Shown here piece by piece: positions 1-11,135 of a DNA stretch of 64,000 nucleotides; within the stretch, counting starts at the first letter, position 1; every line of letters begins with the position of its first letter. The notes under the pieces are model-generated. The model searched no databases, had not been told where the DNA came from, and worked only from the letters and a program-made list of their open reading frames with translations. The position numbers were made by a program, and so were the translations under genes. The stretch is taken from the NCBI GenBank assembly GCA_016709445.1, contig JADJMV010000011.1, forward strand, positions 1 to 64,000, given 5' to 3'. This DNA comes from Phycisphaerales bacterium (lineage in GTDB: Bacteria; Planctomycetota; Phycisphaerae; Phycisphaerales; UBA1924).

Positions 1-395
1 CCCATGCTGCCGCCTGGGAGCATCACGTCGCGGACACCATCGGGGCCATCTCGCCATGCTGCAGGAGGCCACGCATCGTCCTTCAGAGACTCGGAACGCT
101 CCAATGAGTGCCAGCCGGAGCCCTCGCGAACCCACGCGAAGAAGTACTCGGTGTCGGTACGCTGCGTCGGGGAGCGGGCGTATCGCGGCATGGCCTCGCC
201 TGCAAAGTCCATTTCGACCTTGGTTCCGTCAAAGCGTGTGAGGCTTTGGAGCGCGGCCGCACGGGCGGAGAGGGCATCATCGAACTGCGCGGTCATGGCC
301 CGTCGCAACACGAGCACAAGCACCACGCCGCCGATGAGCAGCAGCACGGTCATGCTCAGGGCCACCAGCCGGCGCGGCGCGCGTATGCTGGTCAT
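1..395 (-). CDS. Two-component sensor histidine kinase, N-terminal part (cut by window edge)
   Basis: Only the first ~131 residues lie in the window. They begin MTSIRAPRRLVALSMTVLLL and have one hydrophobic segment at about residues 10-30, followed by a stretch with SARAAALQSLTRFDG and an extracytoplasmic-looking region ending near a DGVRDVMLPGG motif. This layout matches the sensor part of OmpR-partner histidine kinases; the HAMP, dimerisation and ATPase domains would lie left of position 1. The ATG overlaps the response-regulator stop in an ATGA, so the pair is translationally coupled. The kinase call rests on that pairing and on the N-terminal layout, because no catalytic motif is visible. 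Confidence 0.7.
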   Translation of the reverse strand, partial: MTSIRAPRRLVALSMTVLLLIGGVVLVLVLRRAMTAQFDDALSARAAALQSLTRFDGTKVEMDFAGEAMPRYARSPTQRTDTEYFFAWVREGSGWHSLERSESLKDDAWPPAAWRDGPDGVRDVMLPGGSM

Positions 396-1096
396 GGCGT
401 GCCCTCTTTCAGGACATATCCGACCTGCGCCCTCGTGTGATTAGTTCGGGGCACCCCGCTCCACCCGCCTCGGTGAGTTTGGCACGAAGTGCGCCACCGC
501 CGAGTCGATCGCGTTGGAAAAGACCCGCGAGCGGTCGTCGTACAAGTGCTCTTCGAGTTCCCGCGAGAGACGGTTTGCCCGCGTGGGTTGTGAGATACGC
601 AAGCAGGCCGTATTCGCGGGGCGAGAGGTCCACTGGCATCTTAACCGCCCGCGTCCGGGCATGCTCCGGGTGATTGCGCCGTCTTGGCCGATGTGTCAAT
701 CGTGAGCGGCCTCATGCGAAGCACCGGGGATCGCTCCCCGTGCTTGCGTCTGGTCGCCTGCACCCGCGCCAAGAGTTCCTTGAACGCGAAGGGCTTGACG
801 AGGTAGTCATCGGCCCCGGTGGTCAGCCCCCTCACCTTGTCGTCGAGCGTGTCCTTGGCCGTGAGCATGAGCACGGCGGCGGGGATGCGCTTTTCGCGTA
901 TTCTGCCGAGCACCGTCAGCCCATCCATCTCGGGCAGCATCCAGTCCAGCACGATCACGTCGTAGTCGGTGGTCTGCGCGTGGATCAGCCCGCGCTTGCC
1001 GTCCGCGACCGTGTCCACGGCGTACCCCGCCTCGCGCAGCCCCTGGGCCAGCGAGTCGCGGAGAACGGGGAATCTTTCGACGATGAGGACACGCAT
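392..1096 (-). CDS. OmpR/CusR-type response regulator (frame broken)
   Basis: The receiver domain is intact: it opens MRVLIVERFPVLRDSLAQGL and has the phospho-acceptor Asp in VIVLDWMLPEMDGL, then MLTAKD and the switch-region Lys in DDYLVKPFAFKELLARV. The C-terminal winged-helix domain is present but split over three frames: DLSPREYGLLAYL, then SREL-EEHLYDDRSRVF, then a last frame reading VGYVLKEGTP and stopping inside the kinase start codon. Two or more small indels between about 420 and 680 explain this. It starts 13 bases after the MFS gene stop, so it is probably in that operon and regulates the metal-efflux genes upstream. The choice between pseudogene and sequence error is open; I favour error. 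Confidence 0.8.
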
Positions 1097-1108
1097 GGAA
1101 TACCTCGA

Positions 1109-2504
1109 TCATTGGGGCCACGCGGCGGAAAGATGATGGCCAAATGACGGCTGGAGTATCGCGTAATGTCGGGGCCGGGGCCATGCTCGGGCACTGATTA
1201 CTGGTGCACCGCGGTGCGGGACAAACGCCAGTGTGACCAGCGACACCACCGCGAACCCAGCGCCGATCAGGAACGCGGCGGTCGGACCGAAGCGGTCCCA
1301 CAACAGGCCCGCAATCAGGCTCGCGATCAGCGTGGTCGATCCGGTCAGCCGCATAGAAGATGCCCATCGCCGCGCCACGCGCCCCGGGCGCATGGTCGGC
1401 AATCAAGGCCTTGCCCACGCCGTCGGTCAGGGCCATGTAGATGCCGTAGAGGGCCATGAGCGGCCACATGCCCCACGCGTGCGTCGCCGGGAGCAGCGCG
1501 AAGCCCGCATACACAACCGCGTAGATCACCCATCCGGCAGCGATGATCCGCCAGCGCCCGAGCCTGTCGCTGAGCACGCCCGCCGGATACGACAGAGCGG
1601 CGTAGGTGACGTTGAACAGGGCGTACACCATGACCACCGCCCACGGCGAGTAGCCCAGGTCGCTGGCGCGGAGCAGTATGAATGTGTCGCTGCTGTTGGC
1701 CAGCGAGAAGAGGACCAGCACGCCCAGCACCGTCCAGTAGGAGCGCGGCAGCGGGACACGCGCGGACCCCGTGACCCCCGCGTTCGCCAGGCCGTCGGTA
1801 GAGGGCGTGATCGGCGCGGGCGCACCGCGCCCGGGCTCGGCCGCGTCGGACTCGCGCACGAGGAACGTCAAGAGGAACGAGGCCAGCCCCAGCCCCGCGC
1901 CGACTCCAAAGATGACGCGATAGATCCACGCGGGCGTATGCGCCGCGGCGGTCACGACCTCGGGGTGGTCGGACTTCGCGGGCGTGCCCGTGAGCCACCA
2001 CAACAGAAAGGCCGCGAGAAGCACCCCCAGAAGCGCGCCCGCCGTGTCGAGGGCACGATGCACGCCGAACGCCCGCCCGCGCTGGTCCGTTTCTACCGCG
2101 CCCGCGATCATGGCATCGCGCGGCGCGCTTCGCAGCCCTTTGCCGAAACGGTCCAGCAGCCGCCCGCCCAGCACGAACCCCCACGCGGTGGCCAGTGCGA
2201 TCATCGCCTTGCCCAGCATCGGCAGGCCGTAGCCGACTTGAATCCAGATCACCCGCCTCCCACTGCGGTCGCTGCGGAACCCCGCGAAGGCCGTCATCAC
2301 CGACACGATCAGGACCGCCGCGCCCTCGATCAGGCCGAGCTGCATCTTGGATGAGCCGAGTACCCCGATCAGGAACAGCGGCAGGAGCGGATAGATCATC
2401 TCGCTGGAAACATCAGCAAAGAACGACACCCAACTGAGCAGCCACACCGCCCGGGGCAAGGGCGTGCGACGTGGGGCGGGCTGATGGTCGGGCGGGTCTG
2501 TCAT
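1109..2504 (-). CDS. Major facilitator superfamily transporter (frame broken near 1360)
   Basis: A 12-TM MFS permease. The N-terminal half carries LPRAVWLLSWVSFFADVSSE and the loop 2-3 signature region FRSDRSGRRVIWIQ; a second copy of this loop, LSDRLGRWRI, opens the second half. The frame changes after MGIFY and continues in another frame with RLTGSTTLIASLIAGLLWDR to the stop. Restoring one CG unit in a CGCG run near 1360 would join them. The chosen ATG (MTDPPDHQPAPRR) lies just before the first TM helix; an upstream in-frame extension looks non-coding. Substrate is unknown; similar transporters sit in metal or drug resistance clusters, which fits the neighbours. Confidence 0.8.
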
Positions 2505-2553
2505 TGGTGATCGAGCGTATGAGCGTTGTGGTTTCTGCTGCGGTCGTGCGGAG

Positions 2554-3223
2554 TTAGACGGCATCCGGCGCAACGATCCGTCTGTTCATCCACCGGCTGA
2601 CCAAGAGCATCCCCAGCGTTCCGCCGAACCACCCCACCGCCCCCGCCCACCATCACATCCGAGGCGTAGTGCGCCGAGTGTGACGCGGGCCACGCCCACC
2701 ACCACGACAAGCACGACGACCAGACCACGCAGGCGCGGGTAGGCGTAGACAAGGAACGCGGCGAGGGCGGCGGCAAACAGGGTGGCTGATGGCATCGAGG
2801 TCAGGTCGGCCCAGTGCCGCGCCAGAACTCCCAGGCGTGATGCACCCCGCCGCTGGCACCGAGGTCGTACGTCCCCCACGGGCCGAGGAACGACGGGTCG
2901 CCGAACTTAAGCGCGGCTGCCCAATGAGGTTCTTGGCGGTGGTGCCGATGATGCCGGGCGCACGCGAGCGACCCCGCACCAAGCCAAAGCACGCGGCGGC
3001 GGTTCGGGTCAAGCAGCCAGATCAGTGTGGCCACCAGCGCTATCGAGAGCAGGTCGCCGAACTGCTGTGCGACCTCCAACTCACGCTTGACATCGCCGCC
3101 GAGCTTGATCGAGGTGGCCCATGTACTGATCGGGCCGTCCCAAGGGATCACGGCAAGCCCTGTGACGAGCAACGCCAGGCAGGGCCAGACAGGCAGGCGT
3201 TGGTGCGACGGGTCGCTTATCAC
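2554..3223 (-). CDS. PAP2-family membrane phosphatase (frame broken)
   Basis: Several frames together give a PAP2-type protein of about 220 residues: hydrophobic segments LPVWPCLALLVTGLAVIP and LSIALVATLIWLL, then KNLIG with a nearby Arg-Pro (KX6RP motif), SMPSATLFAAALAAF (PSGH-like, with Ala at the usual Gly and Thr at the usual His), and RVTLGAHYASDVMVGG (SRX5HX3D-like). It ends IVAPDAV. The inferred GTG start overlaps the DUF347 stop in GTGA. Family members remove phosphate from lipid phosphates such as undecaprenyl pyrophosphate. At least three frame changes lie between 2650 and 2990, the worst-preserved frame in the window, so the altered motif should be read with care. Confidence 0.65.
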
Positions 3224-4043
3224 GCTTCGACCCGGACCGGCACGACCGGGCTCTTCCTGTCTCGCCACATCGTAGAGGATCACGGCGACAAGGAGCACCG
3301 CGAGGACGGCAGATGACCTGATGGTGCTGAAGCCGAGTCCGCCTTTTGTCCGCGTCTTTGGTGAGGACATCACCCATCGTCGCGCCGAAGGGGCGGGTGA
3401 GGACGAAGGCCGCCCAGAAGAGGCCCACGTACAGGGCGGGGCTGGCCACCCTCATGCGTTTGGCGACGAGATAAACCGCGACGATCAGCGCGATGATGCC
3501 GCCGATGAGCGCCGCACCGCCCGCGAACCCAAGGCCTGAATCATCGGCGAGGTAGTCACCAAGCGAGGTGCCCAGCGTGTTGGAGACGAGGATCGCGGAC
3601 CAGTAGAAGACCTCGGCCCGGCGCGAGCGCACGTCGGTTACGGACAGAGACTTCTCGACCGAGCGCCACACTAACAAGACGCCTAGGAGGAGCGACACCA
3701 GGATCGCGCTGCCCGTGGCGTAGCCGATGCCCAGGCCCGGGCCGTCGCCGTGGGCGCTGGTGCGGTTCATGAAGTCGGACATCGTCGTGCCCGCCGTGCT
3801 GGTGGCGAGGATGACGGCCCAGTACAGGAACGGGATATAGCGCTTGGCCGCGAGTTGGCCGATGAGCACCACCACGAAGCCGGACATCAGGATGAGCGTG
3901 CTCCACATGTAGCCGATGCCCATCGTCATCGAGAACAGATCACCCGCCGTCTCGCCCAGCGTGGTGGCGGCGATCTTCATGACCCAGAAGAGCAAGGTCA
4001 GGGCTGGGAGTTTGCTGAGGGCCGTTGCGTTGGCGTGGGGCAT
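3220..4043 (-). CDS. DUF347-repeat (COG4705-type) integral membrane protein
   Basis: Four related membrane repeats are visible, each opening with an aromatic residue and holding a Gly-Thr/Glu-Thr-Asp core: FWVMKIAATTLGETAGDLF, YWAVILATSTAGTTMSDFM, YWSAILVSNTLGTSLGDYL and FWAAFVLTRPFGATMGDVL. This is the DUF347 pattern; function is unknown, and such genes often sit near metal-response and PepSY genes. The ATG at 4043 is preferred over a GTG 21 bases upstream because AAGGA lies 9 bases before it. The frame shifts near 3370 after GDVLTK and again before the stop, which is inferred from the reading PVRVEA plus TGA overlapping the PAP2 GTG. Confidence 0.75.
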
Positions 4044-4148
4044 CGGGCGGGGTTCCTTGGACACGGGGACGATCGCTGGAAGAAAGCCGTCAATGGCCCG
4101 GCGGGGCGATTGACGGTGGATGCACCGGATCTGTACACAAGGACGGTT

Positions 4149-4724
4149 TTAGTCCTTCTTGTCCTTCTTTTCGCCCTTCTCATCCCCGTCACCCTTTGAC
4201 TCGTCCTCGATGTTGCCCGAGGCGTCCACCTTGACCTCGTGCTTCTTGCCGTCGATGACGATCTCTACCTCGTAGAACATCTTGGTCACGGCGAACGGGT
4301 TGGCGAAGGTGGCCTTCGGGTAGTCCTTTTTCAGCGCGGCCATGACCGCTGGGGGGAGCTTGGCCTCGGTGGTTCCTTTCTCCGTTTCCATCAGATCGCC
4401 GGCGACCGAGAAGATCGCGGCGCACTTCACCGCGCCCTCGTTGTACTCGACCTCGTACTGCACCACGTCCTCGTCGTCCTCCTCCTTGATGACCTTGGTG
4501 ATGTTCTTGGCATCGCCCGCGAGTTTGATGGCGGCGGCACGCACGGCCTCGGGGGCCTTGTCGAGCGTGATGACCTCTTCCTCATCGCCTTCCTTGTCCT
4601 CGCCCTTGGGCTGCGGGTTCCCTGCGGGCTGGGGCGGCTGGCCGGGCTGGGCGAAAGCCCATGCTCCGGCGCCGGCGAGAAGGGCGATTGAGACAAATCC
4701 GACTGAGAGTTTCCGAATATCCAT
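4149..4724 (-). CDS. Secreted PepSY-like protein with charged tail
   Basis: 191 residues with a signal peptide (MDIRKLSVGFVSIALLAGAG, cleavage near AWAFAQ). A linker rich in Pro, Gln and acidic residues is followed by two PepSY-like halves: APEAVRAAAIKLAGD with VVQYEVEYNEG, and LPPAVMAALKKDYPKA with MFYEVEIVIDGKKHEVKVD. The tail is highly charged and ends KKDKKD. PepSY-like periplasmic proteins are thought to bind or modulate partner proteins, and are frequent beside two-component systems and metal efflux genes. The ATG at 4724 is chosen because it starts the signal peptide; the open frame extends further upstream without good reason. Unlike its neighbours this frame is intact. Confidence 0.75.
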   Translation of the reverse strand: MDIRKLSVGFVSIALLAGAGAWAFAQPGQPPQPAGNPQPKGEDKEGDEEEVITLDKAPEAVRAAAIKLAGDAKNITKVIKEEDDEDVVQYEVEYNEGAVKCAAIFSVAGDLMETEKGTTEAKLPPAVMAALKKDYPKATFANPFAVTKMFYEVEIVIDGKKHEVKVDASGNIEDESKGDGDEKGEKKDKKD

Positions 4725-4880
4725 GCGAATGCTCCGTAGCCGAGCGGGGATCTCCGCCGCGGCGGCTGGGGGTGGCTGGCGGAACGCGCGTTCCGGCATG
4801 CAGGTATTGATGCGCATCGGGCGGACCAAACATGATGCAATCGTGTCGTTGCCGGACACAGCGTCGGTCAACCCGTCGGT

Positions 4881-6278
4881 TCACGGAGTGATCCGACCCC
4901 CCACAGTCTGCTCAAGAGCGATATGAGCGATTGCCGAATCTCGCTCAAGGTCGTTCAACATGCGCCGGGCGTCGATAAGCTCCCGCTGTGAGTCCAGCAG
5001 CACCGTCACGTCGGCCTGGCCTGACTTGAGGCGCGGCCTCCGCGAGCGTCAGGTTCCGCTCGGAGATCGCCAGCACTGTGGTGCGATACTGCCCCGCGAG
5101 CCGCGAGGCGCTGTCGAACTCGACCCACGCGACGCGGGCCTCACGCACGGCCCGCTGCGAAACGGCCTCGTAACTGGCGAGGGCGACGCGGGCGAGCGAT
5201 CCCGCCTTGGCGATCTGTGCGGCGTTGGTGTCGAAGATCGGGATGCCGACCTCGAGCACCGGGCCGATGGTCTTCTTCCCGTCCACGTCCCTCTCGAAGT
5301 CGGCCCCCAGCCCAAAGTCCTTCAACCGGCTTCTTTCCTCCACGGAGAGATCGGCCTGTTGTGCTTCAACGATCGAGCGAGCCGCAGCCACGTCAAGCCG
5401 CTGCGAAGCCGCGAGTGCGATCGCGGCGGGCTCGTCGATGGAGGTTGCGCTCACGACTGTGGCGCTTACGTCGGCGGTCCACTCAGCGCCCTCGCCTGCG
5501 AAGCCGATCAACTCAAGCATCCGGCGACGCTCCTTGGCGAGGTCGCGGACGACGAGGGACCGTTCGGCCTGTGCTTTCGCCTGTTGCTGCTTGGCGCGGT
5601 TGACATCGAGCGGCGTTCCCTCGCCGCCCCGAACGCGTGCGTCGAGCGAGTCGATGGAACGTTGAATCGTGGCAACGTTGTCATCGCTGAGCGTGAGAGC
5701 GTTCTGGCCGAAGGCGATCCGTGTATGGGTGGACTTCACCTCGGCCACCAGCCGCAGGGGCTTTGTCAGAGATATCGAGCACGGTCTGATTCAGCCAGGG
5801 CTGCGGCCTTGATCTTGCCGTCGCGCAGCCAGAGGGCCGTGAACGACTGGACGACTTGAGCGCCGACGAACGAGCCGCCGCTGACCGGATCGAAGGGGAA
5901 ACGCAGCGTGAGACCGAGCACCGGATTTGGCAACAGCCCCGCCTGCACGAGGTCCGCCCGCGACGCCGCGATCTGTTCGACCTGGGCCCTGATCTCGCGG
6001 TTGTTGCGGAGCGCCATTGCCAACGCCTGCTCGACCTTTAAGGGCGAGCGCCCGTCCCACGTCGTAAGTGATGCCTCCCACGGCTCGGTCCACGCCGGGA
6101 TCACGCCCGATCGTTCACCGATCGTTGAAGCGGCGCGGTCGATGTCTGGCTTGGGGTCCAGCGAGGCGCACCCGCCGACAACGGCGAGCAGCGCGAGCGC
6201 CGTGGACACGAGCGCGCGAGCGGGCCGTGGTGTGGAGCGGGTCATGTGGAAGGAACGCGACGTAGGGCGGAGCATCAT
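4881..6278 (-). CDS. TolC/CusC-like outer-membrane efflux lipoprotein (frame broken)
   Basis: Outer-membrane factor for the RND pump. The N-terminus has a lipoprotein signal (ALLAVVGGCASLDPKPD, lipobox VGGC). The coiled-coil hairpins are visible as PLKVEQALAMALRNNREIRA with SRADLVQAGLLPNPVLGL and, in the second half, SIVEAQQADLSVEERSRLKD with PVLEVGIPIFDTNAAQIAKA, the repeated LPNP/IPIFD signature of this family. Frames change near 5755 and near 5030; the third frame runs to ERDSAIAHIALEQTVGG and stops at 4881. Two candidate ATGs exist, 6278 and 6245; the second directly precedes the signal peptide. Family members trimerise as the exit duct for an RND pump; the partners here would be the CusA- and CusB-like proteins upstream. 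Confidence 0.8.
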
Positions 6279-6340
6279 GCGTGAACTCTACAATCGGGAA
6301 TCGCCCGGCGTCGCTCTCGCGCGCGGGGCGTGTGATCGAT

Positions 6341-7702
6341 TTACTTGTGATCGTGTCCGTTTTCCTTCTTCTCGCCGCCGCCGTGCTCGTGCGGCGCGGC
6401 CTCGCCCTTCCCATCGCCCTTGGCAACGGTGAATGTGAAGGGCACAGTAATGACCTGCTCCTTCTCCTTCGTGCCGACGTTGAACTGGGCCCAGCCCTTG
6501 TAGGTGCCGGGGACGTTGAAGTGGGCCTCGAAGTCCACCTTGGGGCCGCCCATGCCGCCAGCCGCGTGCTCGCCGCCTTCGTGCGGGTGGCTGTGGACGA
6601 ATTCCTTGCGATCCTCGCTGATGATGACGAGGTGGCCCATCGCGCCCAGGTACGGCTGGAGTCGTCGTCACCGGCTTGCCGTCCTTGGTCACGGTGTACG
6701 CCATGTGCGTTGAGCCGCCGGTCTGGACCGGCCCTCCGGTGTCGAGCGTGACGGTGTATCCGTCGATGGTCTTGGGCGTGCCCGCGTCAACCGTGAGCGG
6801 CTTCGCTGCCGGCGCGGTCCCCGCGACCGTCACCGGCACCGTCACGACCTGTTGCCCGACGTTGGGCGGCGTGAAGTCGTTGCAGAAGAAGAACTCGCCC
6901 GCCTGCGGGAAGGTGTAGGTGAAGGTGAACGTGCCGTCGGGCTGAATCTCCGGGTGCTCGTGTGCGTACCACGAGAGGTCCTTGCTGACCATGGCAGGTG
7001 CAGCAACTTCTCGTGGACGGTCTCGACCTTCTTGACGGGCAGGCCGGTGGGGTCCTTGATGGTGAAGACCATCGTCGCGGGCTTGCCCACGGTGATGGTG
7101 CCGCCCACGGGCTTGACGTCCATCGTGAACTTGTCGCTGGTCTGCTTCTTGAGGTTCATCGAGCAGACGGGGCACTTGCCCGGCTTGTCGTAGGTCTTGG
7201 CCCCTTCGCAGTGCATGGGGCAGAAGTACTTCGCAGGAGCGAACGCCGTGATCGCATCCGCCTGCTTCTTCATCTCCGCGTACGCGGCCTTGGCGGCGGC
7301 GACATCCTTCTTCTCGCCCGCCTCGTGGACGCCGTCGGCGGCTTCCGCGAGCGCCTTGCCCGCCTTGTTGATCTCCTTGACCTGAGGCTTGTCCACGCCC
7401 GAGCCCTCCTTGAGCGCGAGCGTCCCGAGCGACTTGGCCAGCGCCCCGATCGCGTCGGACTGCTCGTGGGCCTCGTCCAGTTGGCCTTTGGCAATGAGCC
7501 CGTCGAGCGCGGTCATCCGCTCGCCGATCTCCCGCACCGCCGCGGCGTAGTCGGCCGCGGCCTTGGCCTGGGCGTGGCATGGCCATCGTCCTTGTGCCCG
7601 GGCTGGGGCTTGTCGTCGTGGAGTGTTGGGCCAGCAGGGCGTGGTCCAGAACGCCGCGGCCGCAAGTGCCGCCAAGAGAGTACCTACAGAACACTTCTTC
7701 AT
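6341..7702 (-). CDS. Secreted heavy-metal-binding (HMBD) plus YtkA/FixH-like domain protein
   Basis: An unusual periplasmic protein of about 450 residues. After a signal peptide (MKKCSVGTLLAALAAAAFW) comes a helical region with ALAKSLGTLALKEG, then a heavy-metal-binding motif YFCPMHCEGAKTYDKPGKC followed by PVCSMNLKK, matching the HMBD domain found on copper pumps and CusB adaptors. Next are two beta domains of YtkA/FixH type (GGTITVGKPATMVFTIKDP; later KVDFEAHFNVPGTYKGWAQF) separated by a cupredoxin-like stretch (AGEFFFCNDFTPPNVGQQVV). The tail is His-rich (HEHGGGEKKENGHDHK). Frames change near 7590, 6995 and 6660. It starts 13 bases after the RND pump gene. A copper-handling or metal-sequestering role is inferred. 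Confidence 0.7.
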
Positions 7703-7714
7703 TGATGAACTCCT

Positions 7715-10700
7715 TCAGTTGGCCGGCCCATTGGTCGGGCTGGGGCTTTCTGAGTTTGCGGCAGGGGCGGATGCACGGCCGTCGTCGCTCGCCCCGGCCG
7801 GAGGTGCGACGTGGTCACTTGACTGAACGGGAGCGGCATCGACCGTCCCGGCTTTGGTTGACTCGGTTGTGAGGGGACTGGACGCGGGTACTTGGTGGCC
7901 ATGCTTCGCCGCATGCTCTTGTGCGAGACGCTCAGCAGCGGTCTTGCCGAAGCGGTAGAAGATCGCCGGGGTCACAAAGAAGTCCAGCAGGGTGCTGGTG
8001 ATGAGGCCGCCGAGGATGACGACCGCCACTGGGTACAGGATCTCCTTGCCCGGCTCGCCTTTGCTGAGTACCAGGGGAATGAGGCCCAGCCCCGCCGTGA
8101 CGGCGGTCATCAAGACCGGGGCAACGCGCTCCTGGCTGCCCCGGATGATGAGGTCCTTGCTCCACGGCTCGCGTTCCTCGGTCATGAGGTGGATGTAGTG
8201 GCTGACCATGAGCACGCCGTTGCGTGTGGCGATGCCGGTGAGGCTGATGAAGCCCACCAGCGAGGCGACGCTGAACGGCTCGCGGGTGATCGCGCAGCGG
8301 TCACGCTGCCGATGAGCGCGAAGGGGACGTTGAGCATGATCTGAGCCGCGATCATCGCCGAGCGGTAGTGCGTGAAGAGGATGACGAAGATGGCGACCAG
8401 CGAGCCCATGCCCAAGATGAGCAGCAGCCGGGTCGATTCTTGCTGCGCTTCGTAGAGGCCGCCGTACTGGATGGTGTAGCCGGTGGGGAGTTTGCTTCCG
8501 CCCACATCCATCGCGATGGAGCGTTTGATCTCCTCGACCGTCGAGCCCAAATCGCGGCCCCGTACGTTGCACGACACGACGATGCGGCGTCGCAGGCTCG
8601 CGCTGCACTTCATTGGGGCCGAGTTTCTCGATCACCTCGGCGACATCGCGCAGCAGCACGATCGCGCCGGTCGGCGAGACCAGCCGCAACTCTTCGCCGG
8701 GTCGCTGCGGTGGTGGCCATCGAGTGTGAGCGTGATGTCGAAGACTTTGAGGCCATCGAGCACCTGGCCCACGACCTTGCCCTTGGTGGCGGTCTCCATC
8801 GCGTCGGTCAGCGCGGCAGGGGTGAAGCCCACGCGGGCCGCCGCGGCGCGGTTAACGCTGATGTGCAGCTGCGGCACCAGCACCTGCTGCTCGACCTGCA
8901 AGTCGGCGACGCCGGGGATACCTTCCATTGCGGCCCTCGTCTGGTCCGCCAGCGTCCGCAGCGTGTTCAGGTCGTCGCCGAAGATCTTGATCGCCACCTG
9001 CGCCCGGACGCCCGAGAGCAGGTGCTCGATGCGGTGGCTGATGGGCTGGCCGATGCCCACCGACACGCCGGGGAAGGCCGAGAGCTTCTCCTCGATCTGC
9101 GAGAAGACTTCCCGCGCGGCACGATTGACTTGGCGGTCGGCGGTTTACGTCCGCTGATGGTCGCGGGGCGTGTTCGGGTTCTTGGCTTCTTCCTTGCTCC
9201 AGAAGTCCACCTCGATCTCGCTGGCGTTGACACCAAGGGCGTGCTCATCCTGCTCGGCGCGGCCCGTCCGGCGGGCGGTGCTCTTCACCTGAGGGATGGA
9301 CAGAATCAGCTCCTCGGCCTTCGTGCCGAGCTTGTTGGATTCCTCGAGCGAGATGCCAGGCTGCCCGTAGAACGCGACCACCGCGGTCCCCTCGTTGAAC
9401 GGGGGCAGGAACTCCGAGCCCAGCCGCGTCACCATGAAGAGCGCGCCAGCGACGAGCACGCCCAGCGTGGCAAGCACCGCGACAGGTCGCGGCATCGAGA
9501 TCGCATACGACCGCAGCGCGAGCCGCTTGCAGACGCGAAGGAGCAGGCCGTCCTGGCCGTGTGTCATCCGTTTGATGCCGGGGAGCAAGTAGTATGCGAG
9601 TACGGGCGTGGTCGTCAGCGCGACCAGCAGCGACGCGAAAATGCTGACGATGTACGCCGTGGCGAGCGGGGCGAAGAGCCGCCCCTCGATGCCGGGCAAG
9701 AAGAACGTGGGAAGGAAGACGAGGTTGACGATGATGGTGCCAAGGATGATCGGGTTGCGGATCTCGCTGGAAGCGTCGAAGACCACATCCACGATGGGCT
9801 TGGGATTCGCGGCCCGGCGGTTCTCGCCCAGCCTGCGATAGACGTTCTCGACATCGACCACCGCATCGTCGACGAGTTCGCCGATGGCCACGGCCAGCCC
9901 GCCGAGGGTCATCGTGTTCACGCTCATCCCCAGCCAGTGAAAGACCAGGAACGTCGTGATGATCGACAGCGGCAAGGCCGTGAGCGTGACGATCGTGGTC
10001 CGCACGTTCATCAGGAACAGGATGAGCACAATGACGACCAGGATCGCACCGTCGCGGACGCGCGTGGATCACGTTGGTGATGGCCGAGTTGATGAAGTGT
10101 TCTTGCCGGAACACGTCGGCGTTGATCTCGATGCCCGCGGGCAGCGTGGGACGGAGCTGGGCGAGTGTCCCATCCAACGCCCGGGTCAAGGCGACCGTGT
10201 CGGCGCGGGCTGCTTCTGGATCGCCATGATCACGGCCGGCGAAGCGTTGTCCGAGCCAGCGCCACGCTTGATCATCGGGCCGGCCTCGGTCACGGCGGCC
10301 ACATCGCCGATGAGGACGGCCCGAGGCGGTGAGTCGTGATCGCCCGGCTTGTTGGTGATGAGCGACGAAGCGATGTCGGCCGCGGTCTGTACGCGGCCGA
10401 TATTGCGAACGACCAGTTCCTGAGCGCCGCTCACGAGGAACCCGCCGCCGGTGTTCTGATTGGCCGCCGTGAGGGCCTTCTCCACATCTTCGAGCGTGAG
10501 GTCAAACAGACGCAGCTTGTCGGGGTCAACCTGCACCCGGAACTGCTTGAGGTCGCCGCCCTGGGCCGTGACCTGGGCGATGCCGGGGATCGAGAGCAGC
10601 GCGGGACGCAGCGTGAACTCCGCGACAGTGCGAACCTCCATTGGCGAGAGCGTCCTGCTCGACACGCTGATCAGCGCGATCTCGCCCATGATGCTGGTGG

Positions 10701-11093
10701 CTGGCGTCATGGCCGGCACGATGCCGGGCGGGAGCTTGCCGGTGACCGTGCTGAGTCGCTCGGTGACCACTTGCCGGTTGTACTTGAGATCCGTACCCCA
10801 CCGGAACTCAACGAAGACGATCGAGAGCCCAAGCGATGACACGCTCCGCACCCGTTCGACGCCCGGCGAGCCGTTGACGGCGGTCTCGATGTTGTACGTG
10901 ACCTGCGCTTCGACCTCTTCGGGCGCAAGGCCCTCGGCCTCGGTCATGATGGTGACGACCGGGCGGTTCAAGTCCGGGAGCACGTCGGTCGGGGTGTTGA
11001 CCGTGACGTACATGCCGTAGACCGACACCAGCACGCGAGGGTGAGCACCAGCACTCGGTTGTTGAGCGATGATCGGATGATCCAGTTCAGCAA
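7715..11093 (-). CDS. CusA/CzcA-like heavy-metal RND efflux permease (frame broken)
   Basis: About 1,120 residues in total. It starts at TTG (MLNWIIRSSLNNRVLVLTL) with AAGGA upstream. The porter domain opens TDVLPDLNRPVVTIMTEAEG, and TM4 carries the proton-relay Asp pair in AIGELVDDAVVDVENVY. The second half has SEFLPPFNEGTAVVAFYG, IKIFGDDLNTLRTLADQ, GVLMVSHYIHLMTE and YPVAVVILGGLITSTLLDFF. A hydrophilic tail of about 60 residues rich in Ser, Thr and Pro follows EHAAKHGH. Five or six frame changes lie near 11036, 10060, 9150, 8660, 8590 and 8300; most are mendable by one or two bases in short G/C runs. It exports metal cations using the proton gradient, with the adaptor encoded upstream. Exact metal is not decided by the sequence. 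Confidence 0.85.
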
Positions 11094-11135
11094 GGGGGAG
11101 TCCTTCCTAGTCGAGTGTCAAGGAGCGAGTCCCGA

